Assembly: GCF_023101685.1 (NCBI RefSeq)
Contig: NZ_CP082164.1
Location: 6,820,001 to 6,884,000 of the forward strand
Length of the DNA stretch: 64,000 nucleotides
From: Bradyrhizobium sp. 186
GTDB taxonomy: Bacteria > Pseudomonadota > Alphaproteobacteria > Rhizobiales > Xanthobacteraceae
Direction of reading: 5' to 3'
Of this stretch, positions 44,233-52,580 are shown piece by piece. Position 1 is the stretch's first letter; each line of letters opens with the position of its first letter. The notes under the pieces are model-generated. The model ran no database searches. It had not been told where the DNA came from and saw only the letters and a program-made list of their open reading frames with translations. The position numbers and the translations under genes are program-made.

Positions 44233-45048
44233 TCACACGCTCATCGACATCGAAGAAGCCGCGGACCCCGACGAGGCCTGCGCCTGGCGCTGCATCATCT
44301 GCTCGAACCAGTTGTAAGGCGAATTGCCGGCGCCTGAAGCGTTGGAGGCACCCGGGACCGTCGTCGACATCTTGAAGCCGTCGGCATAGGTGACGGTGGT
44401 GGTGGTCGCGCCGTCGGCGCCGGTCGTGGTGGTCGAGGTCGACCCGCCGCCCGCTTGCGACGAGGAGTCCGAACCGCTGCCGGACGCGTCGTCCGCGCCC
44501 TGGGCCTGGTGGTGGCCGTGATGACCGCTCTTCAGCGCCTTCGACATCTCGTCGAGGCTGACGCTGCTGTCGGAATTGGAATCCAGCTTCGAGAACACGT
44601 CGTCGGCCTGCGCCAAATTGGTGCCGCCGGCGCCGAGCGCGTCCTCGAATTCGGACTTGGTGATCTTGCCGTCGCCGTCTGCATCGATCTGCGAGAACAG
44701 GTCCTTCAGCGCGTCCTCGCGGCTCGTGGATGTGGATGTTGATGCCGAGGTCGAAGTAGAGCTCGACGAGGTCGCGTTGGTGGTGCTGCTCGCGCTGTCC
44801 GACGACTGGCTTTGCGCGGCGATCAGCGCGCTCATTGTCTCCGGCGAAATTGGTGGACAATTGCCGGAACTGGCCGTCGAGGTCGCGCTGCTGGAGGTGC
44901 TGCTGCTGCCGCTGTCGATCGCGAACGGGTTGGTCGCTCCTTGCGAGGAGCCGGTCTTCTGCGTCTTCTGCGTCGACGAGGATTTCGAGCTCGTCAGCGA
45001 CTGCAGCGCGTCGAGCGCACTGCCTACGGCACCGAGGGCAAACAACAT
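44233..45048 (-). CDS. EF-hand domain protein with Ser/Thr-rich linkers
   Basis: A 271-aa protein. A short N-terminal helix (FALGAVGSALDALQSL) is followed by a long Ser/Thr/Ala-rich linker (20-110). A pair of EF-hands comes next: loop 1 D122-x-D124-x-D126-G-K-I-x-x-x-E133 (DADGDGKITKSE) and loop 2 D156-x-N158-x-D160 to E167 (DSNSDSSVSLDE). A second low-complexity tail contains a His cluster (SGHHGHHQAQG) and Met/Gln near the end. It probably binds calcium. Similar rhizobial proteins are small EF-hand proteins of unknown role. The ATG at 45048 follows TTGGAGTTGTGCA. Confidence 0.88.
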   Translation of the reverse strand: MLFALGAVGSALDALQSLTSSKSSSTQKTQKTGSSQGATNPFAIDSGSSSTSSSATSTASSGNCPPISPETMSALIAAQSQSSDSASSTTNATSSSSTSTSASTSTSTSREDALKDLFSQIDADGDGKITKSEFEDALGAGGTNLAQADDVFSKLDSNSDSSVSLDEMSKALKSGHHGHHQAQGADDASGSGSDSSSQAGGGSTSTTTTGADGATTTTVTYADGFKMSTTVPGASNASGAGNSPYNWFEQMMQRQAQASSGSAASSMSMSV

Positions 45049-45297
45049 TGCACAACTCCAACCGATGCGGCATGCCGCGACGAATGTTCGTCGGATGGTC
45101 AGCAAGCGTCGTGCCAGCGCGAAAAGCTCAATGAAATCCGCTTCCCTCGCGCCTCGCGCAGCTTGGGAACACCGGCAATTCATGCCGCAGACGGCAGAAA
45201 TTTCCGCCCACAGGAAGCACGCCTCCCCTGCATTGCCCGACGCCAAGGCCCATGTTAGGCGAGGCCCATTCTCACGGCCGCCACGGGAAACAGCGCC

Positions 45298-45999
45298 ATG
45301 ACCCAAGCCTTCGCCCCCCGCCCCCTGGCAATTGCGCCCTCGATCCTGGCCTCGGATTTCTCCAGGCTCGGCGAAGAGGTGCGCGCGGTGGACGCCGCCG
45401 GCGCCGACTGGCTCCATCTCGACGTGATGGACGGGCATTTCGTCCCGAACATTTCCTATGGCCCCGACGTCATCAAGGCGATGCGCCCGCACACGAAGAA
45501 GATCTTCGACGCGCATCTCATGATCTCGCCCTGCGACCCCTATCTCGAGGCCTTTGCGAAAGCGGGCTGCGACCACATCACAGTGCATGCGGAAGCCGGT
45601 CCGCATCTGCACCGGTCGCTCCAGGCGATCCGCGCGCTCGGCAAGAAGGCCGGCGTCTCGCTCAATCCGGGAACACCGATCAGCACGCTCGAATACGTCC
45701 TCGACCTGATCGACCTCGTGCTGGTGATGTCGGTCAATCCAGGCTTCGGCGGCCAGGCCTTCATCCCCTCCGCGATCGGCAAGATCCGCGACATCCGCGC
45801 GATGACCGCAGGCCGGCCGATCGACATCGAGGTCGACGGTGGCGTCGGTCCCGACGTCGCCGGCGCGCTGGCCGCAGCCGGCGCCAACGCCTTCGTCGCC
45901 GGCACCTCCGTGTTCAGGGGCGGCACGATGGAGGCCTACAAGACCAACATCGCCGCGATCCGCAACGCTGCCGCAGGCGCCCGCGGCGAAGCGATCTGA
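45298..45999 (+). CDS. rpe: Ribulose-phosphate 3-epimerase
   Basis: A 233-aa TIM barrel: [100 protein letters not shown] and [12 protein letters not shown]. The two catalytic Asp (LDVMDG and VDGGV) and the metal His are present. It interconverts ribulose-5-phosphate and xylulose-5-phosphate in the pentose-phosphate or Calvin cycle. It is monocistronic here. The start ATG at 45298 follows ACAGCGCC. Confidence 0.96.
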   Translation: MTQAFAPRPLAIAPSILASDFSRLGEEVRAVDAAGADWLHLDVMDGHFVPNISYGPDVIKAMRPHTKKIFDAHLMISPCDPYLEAFAKAGCDHITVHAEAGPHLHRSLQAIRALGKKAGVSLNPGTPISTLEYVLDLIDLVLVMSVNPGFGGQAFIPSAIGKIRDIRAMTAGRPIDIEVDGGVGPDVAGALAAAGANAFVAGTSVFRGGTMEAYKTNIAAIRNAAAGARGEAI

Positions 46000-46034
46000 G
46001 CCGCATCAAGCCGGCGAAAACTGCGGCTCTTGTT
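45998..46034 (+). terminator. Possible terminator after rpe
   Basis: GAGCCGCA (45998-46005) pairs with TGCGGCTC (46022-46029) and is followed by TTGTTG. The loop is 16 nt and the T-run weak, so this is uncertain. Confidence 0.4.
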
Positions 46035-46142
46035 GCGGCGCGCAATGCCTAAAATTGCAACCTGAATCCGTACTCATCCGGGCTTCCCTGATTCGCGCAA
46101 ATCACCGCAAGTGATCTCGCCTGCTTTTGACGGGAGCGCATC

Positions 46143-46283
46143 ATGACGACGACCCTGGTTTGGACTGGCGTGGCGTTGTGGCTTGGTTTCAGTGCATTTG
46201 TTGTGTTCGGTCCATCAGCCGGACCGGTAAAGGTCACGGCACGTTCTGCCCGCATCACTCACTCTCGACTTCGCCGGGGTTGA
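46143..46283 (+). CDS. Very small membrane-anchored peptide, unknown
   Basis: A 46-aa frame: MTTTLVWTGVALWLGFSAFVVFG gives one hydrophobic helix (about 4-23), followed by a basic tail (VKVTARSARITHSRLRRG). CGGGAGCGCATC lies just upstream as a ribosome site. It was not recognised. Two more small frames follow immediately on the same strand (46288 and 46492), and the three could be one small operon. Confidence 0.45.
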   Translation: MTTTLVWTGVALWLGFSAFVVFGPSAGPVKVTARSARITHSRLRRG

Positions 46284-46287
46284 TGCC

Positions 46288-46467
46288 ATGCAGGTCGCCA
46301 TCGTGAAACGTCAGCCGAAGCGCAGGTGCCGTATCCCGCGCCGCCCACATCCGAACCTCGACTATTTCTTCGGCCGCCTCGAGCACGCCGATGGCGCACC
46401 GATCGACGATGCCGGGTTCGACAATTCGGACCTGGACCATCCGTGGCACGCGCCGCGCCGGCACTGA
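46288..46467 (+). CDS. Very small basic/acidic protein, unknown
   Basis: A 59-aa frame with an N-terminal Arg/Lys/Pro-rich part (VKRQPKRRCRIPRRPHP) and an acidic second half (DGAPIDDAGFDNSDLDHP). The composition is unlike a random GC-rich shadow, but no family was recognised and a minus-strand frame (46255-46674) competes. The start lies 4 bp after the preceding small gene. Confidence 0.35.
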   Translation: MQVAIVKRQPKRRCRIPRRPHPNLDYFFGRLEHADGAPIDDAGFDNSDLDHPWHAPRRH

Positions 46468-46491
46468 GAATTCCTTTTTCCGGAACGCCCC

Positions 46492-46683
46492 ATGAAACCG
46501 CACTGCCCGAACTGCCTGAAGGAAATGACCAAGGCAACCGCGTCGCGCAACCTCTTCAACTGCGAGCCCTGCCGCGAGATCATCCAGTTCTTCGGCGGCC
46601 ATGCTGAGCACAGCGAGCCCGGCCCGCGGTTCTCCTGGCCCATCCGCCGCAAGCGCTCCGTCCACACTGCCCACGCGGCCTGA
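46492..46683 (+). CDS. Small zinc-ribbon-like protein
   Basis: A 63-aa protein: MKPHCPNCLKEMTKATASRNLFNCEPCREIIQF. Two CxxC pairs spaced by about 17 residues suggest a zinc knuckle. The remainder is hydrophilic with a basic stretch (PIRRKRSV). It was not assigned to a known family. The stop lies 6 bp from the end of the convergent kinase gene. Confidence 0.6.
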   Translation: MKPHCPNCLKEMTKATASRNLFNCEPCREIIQFFGGHAEHSEPGPRFSWPIRRKRSVHTAHAA

Positions 46684-46689
46684 TTTCGC

Positions 46690-48123
46690 CTACCGAGCCG
46701 CGTCGCCGGCATCAGCCGCATCCGCAGCCATCCGCGGCGGCCGCACCACGGTGACGGTGCAGGTCGCCTCGGAGGCCACCTTGGCCGAAACGCTGCCGAG
46801 CAGCGTGCGCCGGAACGAGCCCTGCCGCGCACCGATGATGACGTGGTCGACCTGGTTGACCTCGGCGAATTCCAATAGTGCGGCGGCGGGATCGACCGCC
46901 TCCAGCACATGAACCGACAGCCGGCTCTCGTCCAGCTTCAGAGGCGTCGCCCAATGGCGGAGCGCCACCAGGCGGTCGATATGCTTGTTGGAGCCCTGCT
47001 CGTCCAGCGTGCGGTCGAGCGCGATACGGTTGAGCTTGAGCACGTTGACGCAGGCGAGCCGGGCTGACGGCAGCGTGGCGAGGATGCGCTCCGTCGTCAT
47101 GCGCAACGCCTCGTTCAGCTCCGGCGCGCCTTCCACGGTGTCGAGCGCGACCGCAAGTATCGGACTCGAGGCGATCTGCTCTGCGACATCCGACTTCGCG
47201 CGCGGCTGCATGACACCCTGGTTGAAGCGGCGCCGCCACGCGACGCTGAGCGGATCGCGCTTCATCCGCTCCGAGCGCGCGGTGAGCCTGACCTGGTCGG
47301 GATGAGTAAGATCGAACGCGAGCTGTGACGCGGTCGGATAGCGCCAGACCGGCTCGATCTCCAGGCATCGCAGCACCACCTCCTGGAGCCAAGGCGGATA
47401 GTCCGCGCGCAGCTTGCGCGGCGGATGCGGATCGCGCCACAGCCTCCTCCGCATCGCGCGCAGTGTCTCGCCTTCACCGAACGGCCGCTCGCCCGTCGTG
47501 AAGAAATAGAGCAGGACGCCGAGCGAAAACAGATCGCTGCGCGGATCGTCGCGCACCCCTGACAGCCGTTCCGGCGCCATGTAGGGCGCGGTGCCGTAAG
47601 GCAGGCGAAACTCCTCTTGCAACAGGTCCGGCAGGTGGTTGTGGTGCGACAAACCATAGTCGATCAGCACCGCCTCGCCGCTATCGCGGAACATGATGCT
47701 GCTCGGCTTGATGTCGTGATGGATCACGTTCTGCCGGTGCAGATCGGCAAGCGCGGCCGCGATCTTCGCAACCAGCAGCCGCGCCTCCTCGTAAGGCAAC
47801 GGCAGGTCGGGCAGTCGCTTGTAGAGCGTGGTCCCCGAAATCCGCTCGATCACGACATGGGCCTGGTGGGCGAAATCGCCGGTGCCGAAACAGGACGGCA
47901 CGTGGGGCCCTGCCAGCCGTGGCAGGATCATCATCTCCATCTCGAAGGAGACGATCGCCACCGGGTCCTCGCCCTCCGACACCCGCGGGATCTTCATCAG
48001 CAGCGGCACGTCGATGCCGGGATAGGTCACGGTCCACAGCGTCGCCATGCCGCCGGCGTGGACGCATTCGCCGATGGTGTAGCCGTCGATCACCGCGCCG
48101 GGCTTGACCAGAGGTTTCGGCAT
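46690..48123 (-). CDS. Ser/Thr protein kinase-like domain fused to UspA domain
   Basis: A 477-aa protein. The kinase-like domain (about 10-275) has Lys44 in PLLMKIPRV, catalytic-loop HHDIKPSSIMF (Asp137, with Ser142 where the Mg-binding Asn normally is), DYG in place of DFG, APE as YMAPERL, and RSDLFSLGVLLYFF. A universal-stress-protein domain (about 325-470) ends VDHVIIGARQGSFRRTLLGSVSAKVASEATCTVTVVRPP, the ATP-binding G-2x-G-9x-G(S/T) type. The ATG at 48123 lies 5 bp after the phosphoesterase gene. Whether it is an active kinase is uncertain. Confidence 0.88.
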   Translation of the reverse strand: MPKPLVKPGAVIDGYTIGECVHAGGMATLWTVTYPGIDVPLLMKIPRVSEGEDPVAIVSFEMEMMILPRLAGPHVPSCFGTGDFAHQAHVVIERISGTTLYKRLPDLPLPYEEARLLVAKIAAALADLHRQNVIHHDIKPSSIMFRDSGEAVLIDYGLSHHNHLPDLLQEEFRLPYGTAPYMAPERLSGVRDDPRSDLFSLGVLLYFFTTGERPFGEGETLRAMRRRLWRDPHPPRKLRADYPPWLQEVVLRCLEIEPVWRYPTASQLAFDLTHPDQVRLTARSERMKRDPLSVAWRRRFNQGVMQPRAKSDVAEQIASSPILAVALDTVEGAPELNEALRMTTERILATLPSARLACVNVLKLNRIALDRTLDEQGSNKHIDRLVALRHWATPLKLDESRLSVHVLEAVDPAAALLEFAEVNQVDHVIIGARQGSFRRTLLGSVSAKVASEATCTVTVVRPPRMAADAADAGDAAR

Positions 48124-48128
48124 CGCCG

Positions 48129-48869
48129 TCAGCGTCCCTGCGACAGCCGGTCGGCCAGCCAAGGCGGCAGGCCATTTTCACGGATCTTGGTCGCCGCGCT
48201 CGCGACATCATAGGGCACGCGGCAATAGGTGATCTCGCACGAAACCGTGTCGAACAGCACGAAAGCGGCGGACGGATCGCCGTCGCGCGGCTGCCCGACT
48301 GCGCCAAGCACGGCAAGCCATTGCCGCCCGCGCAGGAGCTGCACCGAGACATCGGTCTTGGGCACGAAGCTTGTCATCTTCGCCGTCACCGACATCGAAT
48401 AGAGCGCGGGACGGTGGATGTGGCCGCAGAAGGTGACGTGGACGGGCGTCGAGATCAGGCTCTTGGCAGCATCCGCCGTAGAGCGGACATAGTTCCAGCG
48501 CGACGGCTGCGAAGCTTCCGAATGAACGTAAAGACGTTCCGTCTCCTGCACGGCCATCGGCAGCTCGGCCAGGAAGCGCCGCTGCGCCACGTCGAGTCGC
48601 CCGCGAGTCCATTCGATCGCGACCTGCGCTTCGGCATTCATGGTCTCGGTGGCCGTGCCGACCGCTTCGTCATGGTTGCCGCGCACGGCAATGGCGCCGT
48701 CCTTGACCAGCCCCATCGCGGTATCCACCACCCATTCGGGATCTGCGCCATAGCCGACGAAGTCGCCGAGCAGGACGAACCGCTCCGCGCCCCTCGCGCG
48801 GGCCACCTTCAGGCAGGCCTCGAATGCCTGCCGGTTGCCATGGATATCCGAGAAGACAGCTAGGAGCAC
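48129..48869 (-). CDS. Calcineurin-like metallophosphoesterase
   Basis: A 246-aa protein with the full metallophosphoesterase motif set: FSDIHGNRQAFEACL (D-x-H), LLGDFVGYGADPEWVVD (GDxVGYG), AVRGNHDEAV (GNHD), a His in YVHSEAS, and FCGHIHRPAL (GHxH). The GDFVGYG form is typical of the YfcE/MJ0936-like group, which hydrolyses phosphodiesters or phosphoproteins. The start is GTG at 48869. The kinase-like/UspA gene follows 5 bp later on the same strand, so the pair may form an opposing phosphate-signalling unit. Confidence 0.9.
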   Translation of the reverse strand: MLLAVFSDIHGNRQAFEACLKVARARGAERFVLLGDFVGYGADPEWVVDTAMGLVKDGAIAVRGNHDEAVGTATETMNAEAQVAIEWTRGRLDVAQRRFLAELPMAVQETERLYVHSEASQPSRWNYVRSTADAAKSLISTPVHVTFCGHIHRPALYSMSVTAKMTSFVPKTDVSVQLLRGRQWLAVLGAVGQPRDGDPSAAFVLFDTVSCEITYCRVPYDVASAATKIRENGLPPWLADRLSQGR

Positions 48870-48986
48870 GCACCCTCCACCCTCAAGTTCTTATCGAAAG
48901 CCGATAAGGCCAAATTGAGGGAGGTCAACAGGATGCGCCAGCGCGGGCCCGTTTTCCAGCGCGCCTCTGCCGCGATGGCGAAGAGC

Positions 48987-49592
48987 CTATTGCTCGTCCT
49001 TGGGCGGCATCCGGGGCGGCGGCAGCGGCGTGAACAGGGCACCCTGCGCGCCGGCCGGCGGAGCGATGAACTCACCCGTCGAGGAATCGCCGCCGCTCGT
49101 CTCCATGATCGTCTTGGGCGTCACATATTCCCGGACCACGTCGATGAGGCTGCCGTCGCCGCCGCCGAAATCGGCGGCGCGCCCGCCTTGCAGATGCCCC
49201 GCCGCGATCTCGTTTTGCGCCGCGTGGGTCTTGTCGGCCACCCTGTCGTTGTAGGGCATGCGAAAGGCCCGGGGGATGCCGCTCGGGCGGTTGTCCTCAT
49301 CGAGCTCCTCGACCCACAGATAGATCGAGCCGGAATCACCCTCCAGCGAATGCGGCTCGACAATGCGGGACTGCAGCAGCTTGAAGGAGGCCGGCAGGCG
49401 TTCCGCGCTTGCCCAGCCGAGCAGTCCACGCATTTCCGTGAAGCTGACGACATAGAAGGCGCTGGTCACGACCACCGCGATCGCCTTCAGCGACCAGTGA
49501 AGGCGCGCATAGACCAGCACGACCAGCAACAGCGCGCCAATGACGGCGTAGGCGACCGACAGCGTGAGGATAACCGTTTGCAAATTACTCAC
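48987..49592 (-). CDS. Two-span membrane protein of the ExbB-like operon, unknown
   Basis: A 201-aa protein with two N-terminal membrane helices (VILTLSVAYAVIGALLLVVLVYARL and LKAIAVVVTSAFYVVSF, residues 7-52). A hydrophilic remainder (about 55-200) is rich in Gly, Pro and acidic residues, ending in a Pro-rich tail (TPLPPPRMPPK). The GTG at 49592 overlaps the stop of the upstream gene by 8 bp, so it is coupled to it. It was not recognised as a characterised family. It is the third gene of the MotA/TolQ/ExbB-like set. Confidence 0.65.
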   Translation of the reverse strand: MSNLQTVILTLSVAYAVIGALLLVVLVYARLHWSLKAIAVVVTSAFYVVSFTEMRGLLGWASAERLPASFKLLQSRIVEPHSLEGDSGSIYLWVEELDEDNRPSGIPRAFRMPYNDRVADKTHAAQNEIAAGHLQGGRAADFGGGDGSLIDVVREYVTPKTIMETSGGDSSTGEFIAPPAGAQGALFTPLPPPRMPPKDEQ

Positions 49593-50256
49593 GGCGCACC
49601 CTCGCCCCCGTCTTCGCGTCGAGATCGGCGCCGTTGCGCCAACTGCTGCGGAACGTCTCCAGCAGCGATTTCGGCCGCTGGTCCACATTGACGACCTTGC
49701 CCTCGGGATCGAGCCGGAACCGCACCGCGGTCTTCTCGTCGCCGGTGTGATCGAGCGTGAATTTGTTGTCGAAAATCACCTGCGCGGTCGGATTGAGCTT
49801 CTGCACCTTCACATTGGCCGAAACCGGCTCGCCCGTCGTTGCCACGAAATGCGAGACGTTGACGGTATATTCGCCGGCGACGATGCCGCGCACGGTGACG
49901 ATCTCCTCGCGGATGGGCGAAGCGATCTTCTTGCCGTTGACCATGATGAAGTCGTTGGCCCCGCCCCGATCGTCGCGGTCGAGCGTGAGGAAGCCGGCCT
50001 CGCGGTGGCGATACCAGGCGATATTGCCCACGGGATCCTGCACGAACAGGTCGAGATCGTCGGGGTGGTTGTCCGGCCAGTCCAGCGTGATTATGAACTC
50101 GGCCTTGGAATCGATCTTGCCCTCCTTGGCGTCCGGCGACACCGCGAGCAACGCGAGGAAGAACAGGAAGGCGATCACCTGGAGCGCCTTGAACAACATC
50201 ACGCCCAGCGGATCGAACGACTCCTCGCGCGGATAGAGGCCGAAATCATCCATCAT
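49585..50256 (-). CDS. Single-span membrane protein with exported domain, partner of ExbB-like channel
   Basis: A 223-aa protein: a short cytoplasmic N-terminus (MMDDFGLYPREESFDPLGVML), one membrane helix (about 20-40, ALQVIAFLFFLALLAV) and a long periplasmic-type domain with beta-rich segments (ITLDWPDNHPDDLDLFVQDP, GEYTVNVSHFVATTG, KFTLDHTGDEKTAVRFRLDPEG). The topology matches ExbD/TolR/MotB partners of proton channels, but no clear ExbD family match was recognised and the in-membrane Asp is not evident. It overlaps the channel gene by 4 bp. Confidence 0.7.
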   Translation of the reverse strand: MMDDFGLYPREESFDPLGVMLFKALQVIAFLFFLALLAVSPDAKEGKIDSKAEFIITLDWPDNHPDDLDLFVQDPVGNIAWYRHREAGFLTLDRDDRGGANDFIMVNGKKIASPIREEIVTVRGIVAGEYTVNVSHFVATTGEPVSANVKVQKLNPTAQVIFDNKFTLDHTGDEKTAVRFRLDPEGKVVNVDQRPKSLLETFRSSWRNGADLDAKTGARVRRE

Positions 50257-51023
50257 GACGGCGTTCCCGGACGCCTGCGTTCCAGAGCCGGCGTGACGTA
50301 GGTCTCGGTCAGGACCACCGCGTCGGAGAACACCCGCTGGGTCGCGGCATCCAGCATGTAGTATTGAATGCGGACCAGGATCGAGCCGACGAGGCCCGCG
50401 AGCGTCGTGTACATCGCGACCGCCATGCCGTCGCTCATCAGCCCCATCGATGAGCGCATCGCGACCTTGTCGGCCGCGTCGAGCCCCGCGATCGGCGCCA
50501 GCATGATGATGAAGCCGACGATGGTGCCGAGCAGGCCGAGCTTCATCAGCGTGTCGGAGACGAAGGCACCGAACCCGTTCGACCCGCGCAGGCGGTCGGC
50601 GAGCGTTCGCAGCAGCAGCGTCTGGTCGACCGGCCGGTAGTCCTGTGCCGTGGCCTTGGTCACCAGACTCCCGATATGATCCCGCACCAGCCCGCGCGGC
50701 AGTGTCGTCGCGCTCGCATCGAGCGCCTTGCTGCCGTCGGGAGCCGCGAGCACCGCGCGGCAGCGCCGCGCCGCTGCGCCTTCACGGGCAATCGCCCGCG
50801 TCCGCAGGAAGCAGTGACCGCAGGTGATGACATAAAGGAGCGCAATCACGCTCGAAATGTAGGTCCGATCCGACGATAACATCAGACGGATCAGCCCGAA
50901 GCGCCACAGCAGGAAGACGGCGAAGACGGACAGCCCGGTGAAGATCATCCAGAACAGGAGCGCGCTGCGCTCGGATGGGTCGGCAGCAGTGCCCGTGATC
51001 GGTCCAATCGTCATCGAACTCAT
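50253..51023 (-). CDS. MotA/TolQ/ExbB-family proton channel-like protein
   Basis: A 256-aa protein with four predicted membrane helices: two near the N-terminus (LFWMIFTGLSVFAVFLLWRFG and ISSVIALLYVITCGHCF), then a cytoplasmic region and two more (KLGLLGTIVGFIIMLAPIAGLD and MAVAMYTTLAGLVGSILVRIQYY). The segment LGLLGTIVGFIIML-(x)-GLDAADKVAMRSSMGLMSDGMAVAMYTTLAGLVGS is the MotA/TolQ/ExbB core. Such proteins use proton flow to drive an ExbD/MotB-type partner. The ATG at 51023 follows GGGAGCAGTGCAGC. It is the first gene of a three-gene operon, divergent from a two-component kinase. Confidence 0.88.
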   Translation of the reverse strand: MSSMTIGPITGTAADPSERSALLFWMIFTGLSVFAVFLLWRFGLIRLMLSSDRTYISSVIALLYVITCGHCFLRTRAIAREGAAARRCRAVLAAPDGSKALDASATTLPRGLVRDHIGSLVTKATAQDYRPVDQTLLLRTLADRLRGSNGFGAFVSDTLMKLGLLGTIVGFIIMLAPIAGLDAADKVAMRSSMGLMSDGMAVAMYTTLAGLVGSILVRIQYYMLDAATQRVFSDAVVLTETYVTPALERRRPGTPS

Positions 51024-51202
51024 GCTGCACTGCTCCCGGCCTGATTCCTCACCCATTAGATCAAAGCCGCCGCGCCCGGTCCAAAGAGCCATGCCCAATC
51101 CGGCTTGGGAAATTTGCCCGAGCAGCGATCCTGCCGATCCCCGCAATTGGCAAGGCGCGACGGCGTTGTTAGTCTGACCTTACCAAACTTTGGGGTGATC
51201 GC

Positions 51203-52573
51203 ATGCGCCTTGTGCTTCAGCTTGTCGCCCGTCTGCTCCTCATCGTCGCGCTGTGCCTTGGTGCCGCGACGGTATGGGCCACGTTCGAGGCCTATCGCAG
51301 TGTCGACCGGGCGACTGCGGCCTCCGCTCAGCGGGTCGCGCAGGCGCTTCAGGCGCTGTACTGGCACGAGCTCCTGTTGCGCAGCAGCAGAACGCGCGAG
51401 CATCTGCTACCTATTCCTGACTGGCGCACGCTGGAAACGATGAAGCTGATCTCGCCGGGGGTCTGCGTCGAGTTCCAGCCGGCGACCGCTTTCGAAAAGC
51501 CGCTCTGCGGCCAGAGCCAGGGCATCGGCAAGGCGCCACCGCGCTGGTTTGCCTCCATCGTGCCGACCTTCCTTGGCAGCCACGCCGAGGTGGTGCGGCC
51601 CGTCAGTCCCCGCGCCGCAGCCGCCGGCACGGTCCTTGCGACACCCGATGCCACGGCCGCGATCTCGCTCGCCTGGGAGTACATCCTCAACGTGATCGAC
51701 GTTGCGCTTTTGATGGCAGCGGCGATCGCGCTGCTGGCTTCGCTTGCAATCGCGCACGCGCTGGCGCCGGCGCGCACGATCGTGACTGCGCTGCAGCGCA
51801 TGGCGCGCGGGCAGTACCGCACGAAACTTCCGCGCTTCCGCTCCATGGAACTTGCGATGATCGGCACCGCCGTCGACGCGCTCGGAGGCCGGCTGGAGGA
51901 GGCAACCGAGCAGCGCGCGGCCCTGACGCGGCGCCTGATCGAGATCCGCGATGACGAGCGGCGCGCGCTCGCCCGCGAGCTGCACGACGAGTTCGGGCAA
52001 AATCTCTCCGCGATCCTCGCCTTCGCCAACACGATCGAGACGGCGGGCGCGAAGGAGAACAAGGATAACGGCATCGCGCAGGACGCGCGCATGATTTCGC
52101 AGGCCACCCATCATTTGATGACGTCGCTGCGCGATGCGCTGAAGCGCCTGCGCAATCCGCTACCCGAGGAGCTCGGGCTGGAGGTGAGCCTCGTCAATCT
52201 CGTCGACAGCTGGCGCTCGCAGAGCGCCACGCAGCCGACAATCCAGCTCGATCTCAAGGGCGACTTCACCGACGTCATCGGCCCGGCCGCCACCACCGCC
52301 TATCGCGTCGCCCAGGAATGCCTGACCAACGCAGTACGCCACAGCGGGGCGCGCGAGATTTCCTTGCGCGTCGAGCGGCGCGCGGGCGAGGACGATGCGC
52401 TTCTCATTCGCGTCGAGGACGATGGCGGCGGCGATGCGGCGCGCGTGGCGCAGTCTGCCGGCTTCGGCCTCACCGGTATCCGAGAGCGCATCGCCGCCGC
52501 CGGCGGATCGCTGTCGATCCTACCCGCTGCGCGCGGCCTTAGCGTCGCCGCCACCATCCCGCTCGCCGCATGA
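51203..52573 (+). CDS. NarX/DegS-type sensor histidine kinase (HAMP-HisKA_3)
   Basis: A 456-aa kinase. Two membrane helices (residues 5-28 and about 160-190) bracket a periplasmic sensor domain (about 30-155). A HAMP linker follows (ALAPARTIVTALQRMARGQYRTKLP), then the HisKA_3 dimerisation helix ERRALARELHDEFGQNLSAIL (phosphoacceptor His261) and a HATPase domain with ECLTNAVRHSGA, DDGGG and GFGLTGIRERIAAAGGSL. It pairs with the LuxR-type regulator 7 bp downstream. It is divergent from the ExbB-like operon, 179 bp between starts, so the operon is a likely target. Confidence 0.93.
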   Translation: MRLVLQLVARLLLIVALCLGAATVWATFEAYRSVDRATAASAQRVAQALQALYWHELLLRSSRTREHLLPIPDWRTLETMKLISPGVCVEFQPATAFEKPLCGQSQGIGKAPPRWFASIVPTFLGSHAEVVRPVSPRAAAAGTVLATPDATAAISLAWEYILNVIDVALLMAAAIALLASLAIAHALAPARTIVTALQRMARGQYRTKLPRFRSMELAMIGTAVDALGGRLEEATEQRAALTRRLIEIRDDERRALARELHDEFGQNLSAILAFANTIETAGAKENKDNGIAQDARMISQATHHLMTSLRDALKRLRNPLPEELGLEVSLVNLVDSWRSQSATQPTIQLDLKGDFTDVIGPAATTAYRVAQECLTNAVRHSGAREISLRVERRAGEDDALLIRVEDDGGGDAARVAQSAGFGLTGIRERIAAAGGSLSILPAARGLSVAATIPLAA

Positions 52574-52580
52574 GGCCGAC

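Noticed and set aside
46255..46674. 139-codon minus-strand frame
   Set aside because: Ala/Val/Glu-rich shadow opposite the small zinc-ribbon-like gene; the plus-strand frames have starts, ribosome sites and CxxC motifs.
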